From positions 39,626,106-39,690,105 of the forward strand of contig NC_090186.1 in NCBI RefSeq assembly GCF_024679245.1: a stretch of DNA of 64,000 nt. The letters run 5' to 3'. The position numbers and the translations under genes were made by a program. The stretch is from Pseudorasbora parva. Its lineage: Eukaryota; Chordata; Actinopteri; Cypriniformes; Gobionidae. This document shows, in pieces, positions 61,330 through 64,000 of this stretch (position 1 is its first letter; each line of letters opens with the position of its first letter). The notes below the pieces were generated by a model, which saw only the letters and a program-made list of their open reading frames with translations, was not told where the DNA came from and searched no databases.

Positions 61330-62679
61330 TCATATTTGTTTCCATTCAAACAAATACCAAAACATAAGATCCAAATTCCCAATCTATTCCACTTAGAAAT
61401 ACAACAAAGATTCTTCTACTCAAGTATCTCTACCATATCACTCACAGTTCTTGGCCCATTTTGACTCACTCAGATCGAATCACTGAATTGGTGACCTGAT
61501 GCTTGACCAAATGGATCAGTTCAGTTCACAAATAAATCATTCAGTGTCTCAAAATAATGATTTGGTCATGAACTGGGCATTATTAGTTTAAGAGTTTTTT
61601 CTTTAAAATCATTTCTACTGCCTCTGAATTAACTTTTCAGCTGAAGTAGCAAAGGAAAAAGTATTAAATCAATAATACATTAACATGTTTCCATCCTAAA
61701 AACCTGATTATTAAAATCTAAGTATTGGTCTAATGTATTACGCTTTAAAAAACACTGGATTCTACCTCAGATTATTGTCTCACATTTAGCAATCCTCAGC
61801 ACAACAGAAGTGAACGACTGCATAAATGTGATCTGACAAAAGTTGCTTTGTTGCTGCATATACAGCATTATTTGATAGATTTCAAAAGCTCGCCTCGATT
61901 GAATCGATAACGAACTCTAACGTGTTTGGCTGGAATGGGAAAAGCTCAGCTCTAAGCCTATGCTCGCCCCGTGATCAATAATTATGTCCCCGAAGGGTGT
62001 AAGATCTCAGACTCGAGTGTCACAGCACACGTGGCGTCACACACCGGTTTGATCTCGCAATGAAGGTACCGCGTGTTTCTATTAGCCCGCCTTGTCCTGA
62101 TCTTATCCCACACCATTCCGGATGGGTATAATCACCTTTTCCGAGCAATTAGCAGTTCAGCCCATAGACTCTGAGCCATCGCCACTCAATGAAGTCTCCA
62201 GCTTGACGGAGAGATACGCTTGCCTCCAGGTAATCCACCTGCTGTAGAGACCCCAACAAACTGAGACAGATCATTGTGAAATAGGAGTCATTACTCAAAG
62301 AAAATAATCAGAGCCTCTTTCATCCAGCCAAATATGCATCCTGTGTGAGCATGAAGCATTACCTGTAAAAATGATGAAAACGCTACATGATGAAACCTAC
62401 AAATCCAGTGGGTTTCCCACACAATGGTTTCCCCATCATATGGCTTCAAAATTAGGCTGTATAAATGTGGTGGGGGTTAGATAAATAAAATCAAAAAGCT
62501 CTGCGTTTGCTGTACTTGTTTATAGGGCTACAAAATTTGGCCAAAAAATGAAATTTTAATTTACGTAATTTAAAAATATATTTAACTTAAAGTAATTCTA
62601 TAAAGAATGAGATTATAAAATAATATAAATTTGTTAAATATTTTAATGTGTTTCATATTTTTATATGTAATAATACTGC

Positions 62680-62680
<1 letters not shown>
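61330..62680. other. Gene-free interval
   Basis: No gene recognised. The 61890-62260 part is richer in GC and free of repeat words, a weak candidate for a conserved non-coding element. Confidence 0.35.

Positions 62681-62723
<43 letters not shown>
62681..62723. repeat. (AAT)n microsatellite
   Basis: About 14 trinucleotide units. Confidence 0.95.
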
Positions 62724-62862
62724 GGATTATAATTGAATAATACAAAAATATAAAAAATACATATTTAAAAAATATATTTTATACAATATATTTATAATAA
62801 AAATACTAAAAGGTATATTAAGTATTTAATTATTTCACTGCAAAGTCTATTATTTAAGAAAA

Positions 62863-62864
<2 letters not shown>

Positions 62865-62955
<91 letters not shown>
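62865..62955. repeat. (ATA)n microsatellite
   Basis: About 30 clean trinucleotide units. Confidence 0.96.
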
Positions 62956-62957
<2 letters not shown>

Positions 62958-63269
62958 TATATTAAAGGATTCTATTCATATAAAAAATATGTTTATTAAT
63001 AAACTGTAAAACCATATAAAGAGAAAAAACAGTATATGCGATATATTTAACATTTTAAAATTGTATTTTTGGGCCATATCCCTCTATAAAGCCAATCAAA
63101 AAGAAGATGAGTTATCTGTGATCAACAACACACACAACAAAAAACCCTCTGTGAAAATGCTCGGTTCTTCTAAACTATAAGGAAGTTGTGTGTTTAATTG
63201 CACCAATAGATGATAAAGTGCTATGATACATAAACAGCATAAAAAGATTATGCTCTTTCCGTTCCACTA

Positions 63270-63610
63270 GGATTGACAGCGTCACTGCACAGCATTGATT
63301 GGTGAACTCAACTGGCATTGTCAGAAAGACAACAAACTACCCGGTGTGTACACACATGCATATGAATGAAGCAGCCACCCTCGCAAAAATTCTTTGTCAA
63401 TCTCAGTTTACGACACTGGCATCGGCTGCAAGCCGCCAGAGGAGGAGGCGAAAGACACAGTCGGCAAAATTTCGATGTACAATCTGTTCGCCGGGAGGCG
63501 GAATCATGAAGAGAAATTTGCCTCTCAAATCCTGCCTCTGAGCGCACATGTCAATGCCATCCGAGCTGATTGCTTGGCTTTCACATTTGAATAGAATGAA
63601 GTGCTATGAA
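63270..63610. other. GC-richer block, candidate conserved non-coding sequence
   Basis: Overlapping short open frames exist on both strands (66 to 80 codons), which argues against any one being an exon. No splice signals or domains are recognised. The composition contrasts with the AT-rich region to its left. Confidence 0.3.
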
Positions 63611-64000
63611 AACGGAGCATGCTTGGCACAGATGGGGCTTGGAGGCTGAAAAGAGCCCCTGAAAAATGGAACTGCAGATAAGAATAGACCAAAAAAAAAA
63701 AGCTCTTACAAAGTATTTAAGAGGTGTGGGTTTGCGAAAGAGCCCTTGTCTGTCACAGATACTGAAAGATATCCATGAAAACAAGTTAACCTTCTTTAAA
63801 TGTTTGTCCATGAGCAAATTATTGTGCTCCAGAGTACCATTAACCTATCTGACCTCCAATGAAAAGGGTTTCGCCAATGTGAACTTTGAATTGCCATTAA
63901 CAGAAAAACTAATCTTGAGTCTCCCTGTAATCTGTATGTCAAGGCCAAAAGACATGAGAGTGAATCACATGAGACAGATTTTTAAAAGAGAATTTTTTGG

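Overview
The window is vertebrate, almost certainly teleost and probably cyprinid. The evidence is dense CA/GT, AT, GA, GATG and TATAA microsatellites, four decayed Tc1-like transposons of the fish type, several TTAA-flanked and hAT-like non-autonomous DNA elements, a fossil L2-type LINE end, a tRNA-derived SINE, and short introns. The species assignment comes from remembered repeat families, not from a search. No rRNA, functional tRNA gene, CRISPR array or bacterial-type operon is visible. Most of the window is AT-rich intergenic or intronic DNA.

Only one stretch looks like a host gene: a three-exon plus-strand model at 24285-27261. Two short exons with good splice sites lead into a 2.4 kb terminal exon. 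That exon is built almost entirely from an 18 bp (six-codon) repeat coding for acidic Ser-Glu-Gly-Asp-Ala-Ala units. Two candidate 5' splice sites 19 bases apart in exon 2 would send the exon into two different open frames, one acidic (about 877 aa) and one Leu/Pro/Arg-rich (about 717 aa). I do not recognise the protein.

Layout. 1-5780: microsatellites and a degenerate tandem repeat split by an inserted element (2764-3807). 5782-8070: L2-like tail, Tc1 copy A and a terminal-inverted-repeat element. 8100-15350: mostly unassigned. 15355-17854: Tc1 copy C followed by a hAT-like element with target duplication. 18600-21800: a small inverted-repeat element, GATG/GACA arrays, a perfect 59 bp palindrome and two GC-rich blocks. 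24000-27330: the repeat gene. 27743-29132: Tc1 copy D, the best preserved. 29900-30820: an AT array split by a hAT-like element. 33400-46000: copies of a common cyprinid interspersed repeat, one carrying a nested LINE fragment, plus a SINE. 47400-48960: a large GGAT array. 51318-51842: an element with a 9 bp target duplication. 52437-54472: a TTAA-type element swollen by a 32-copy 45 bp minisatellite. 56393-58425: Tc1 copy B interrupted by a TTAA-flanked element. 60277-61319: a second TTAA element carrying another repeat. 61300-64000: AT-rich sequence, AAT arrays and a final GC-rich block.

The parts do not form a pathway. The history is one of repeated insertion, nesting and tandem amplification around one unusual repeat-coding gene.
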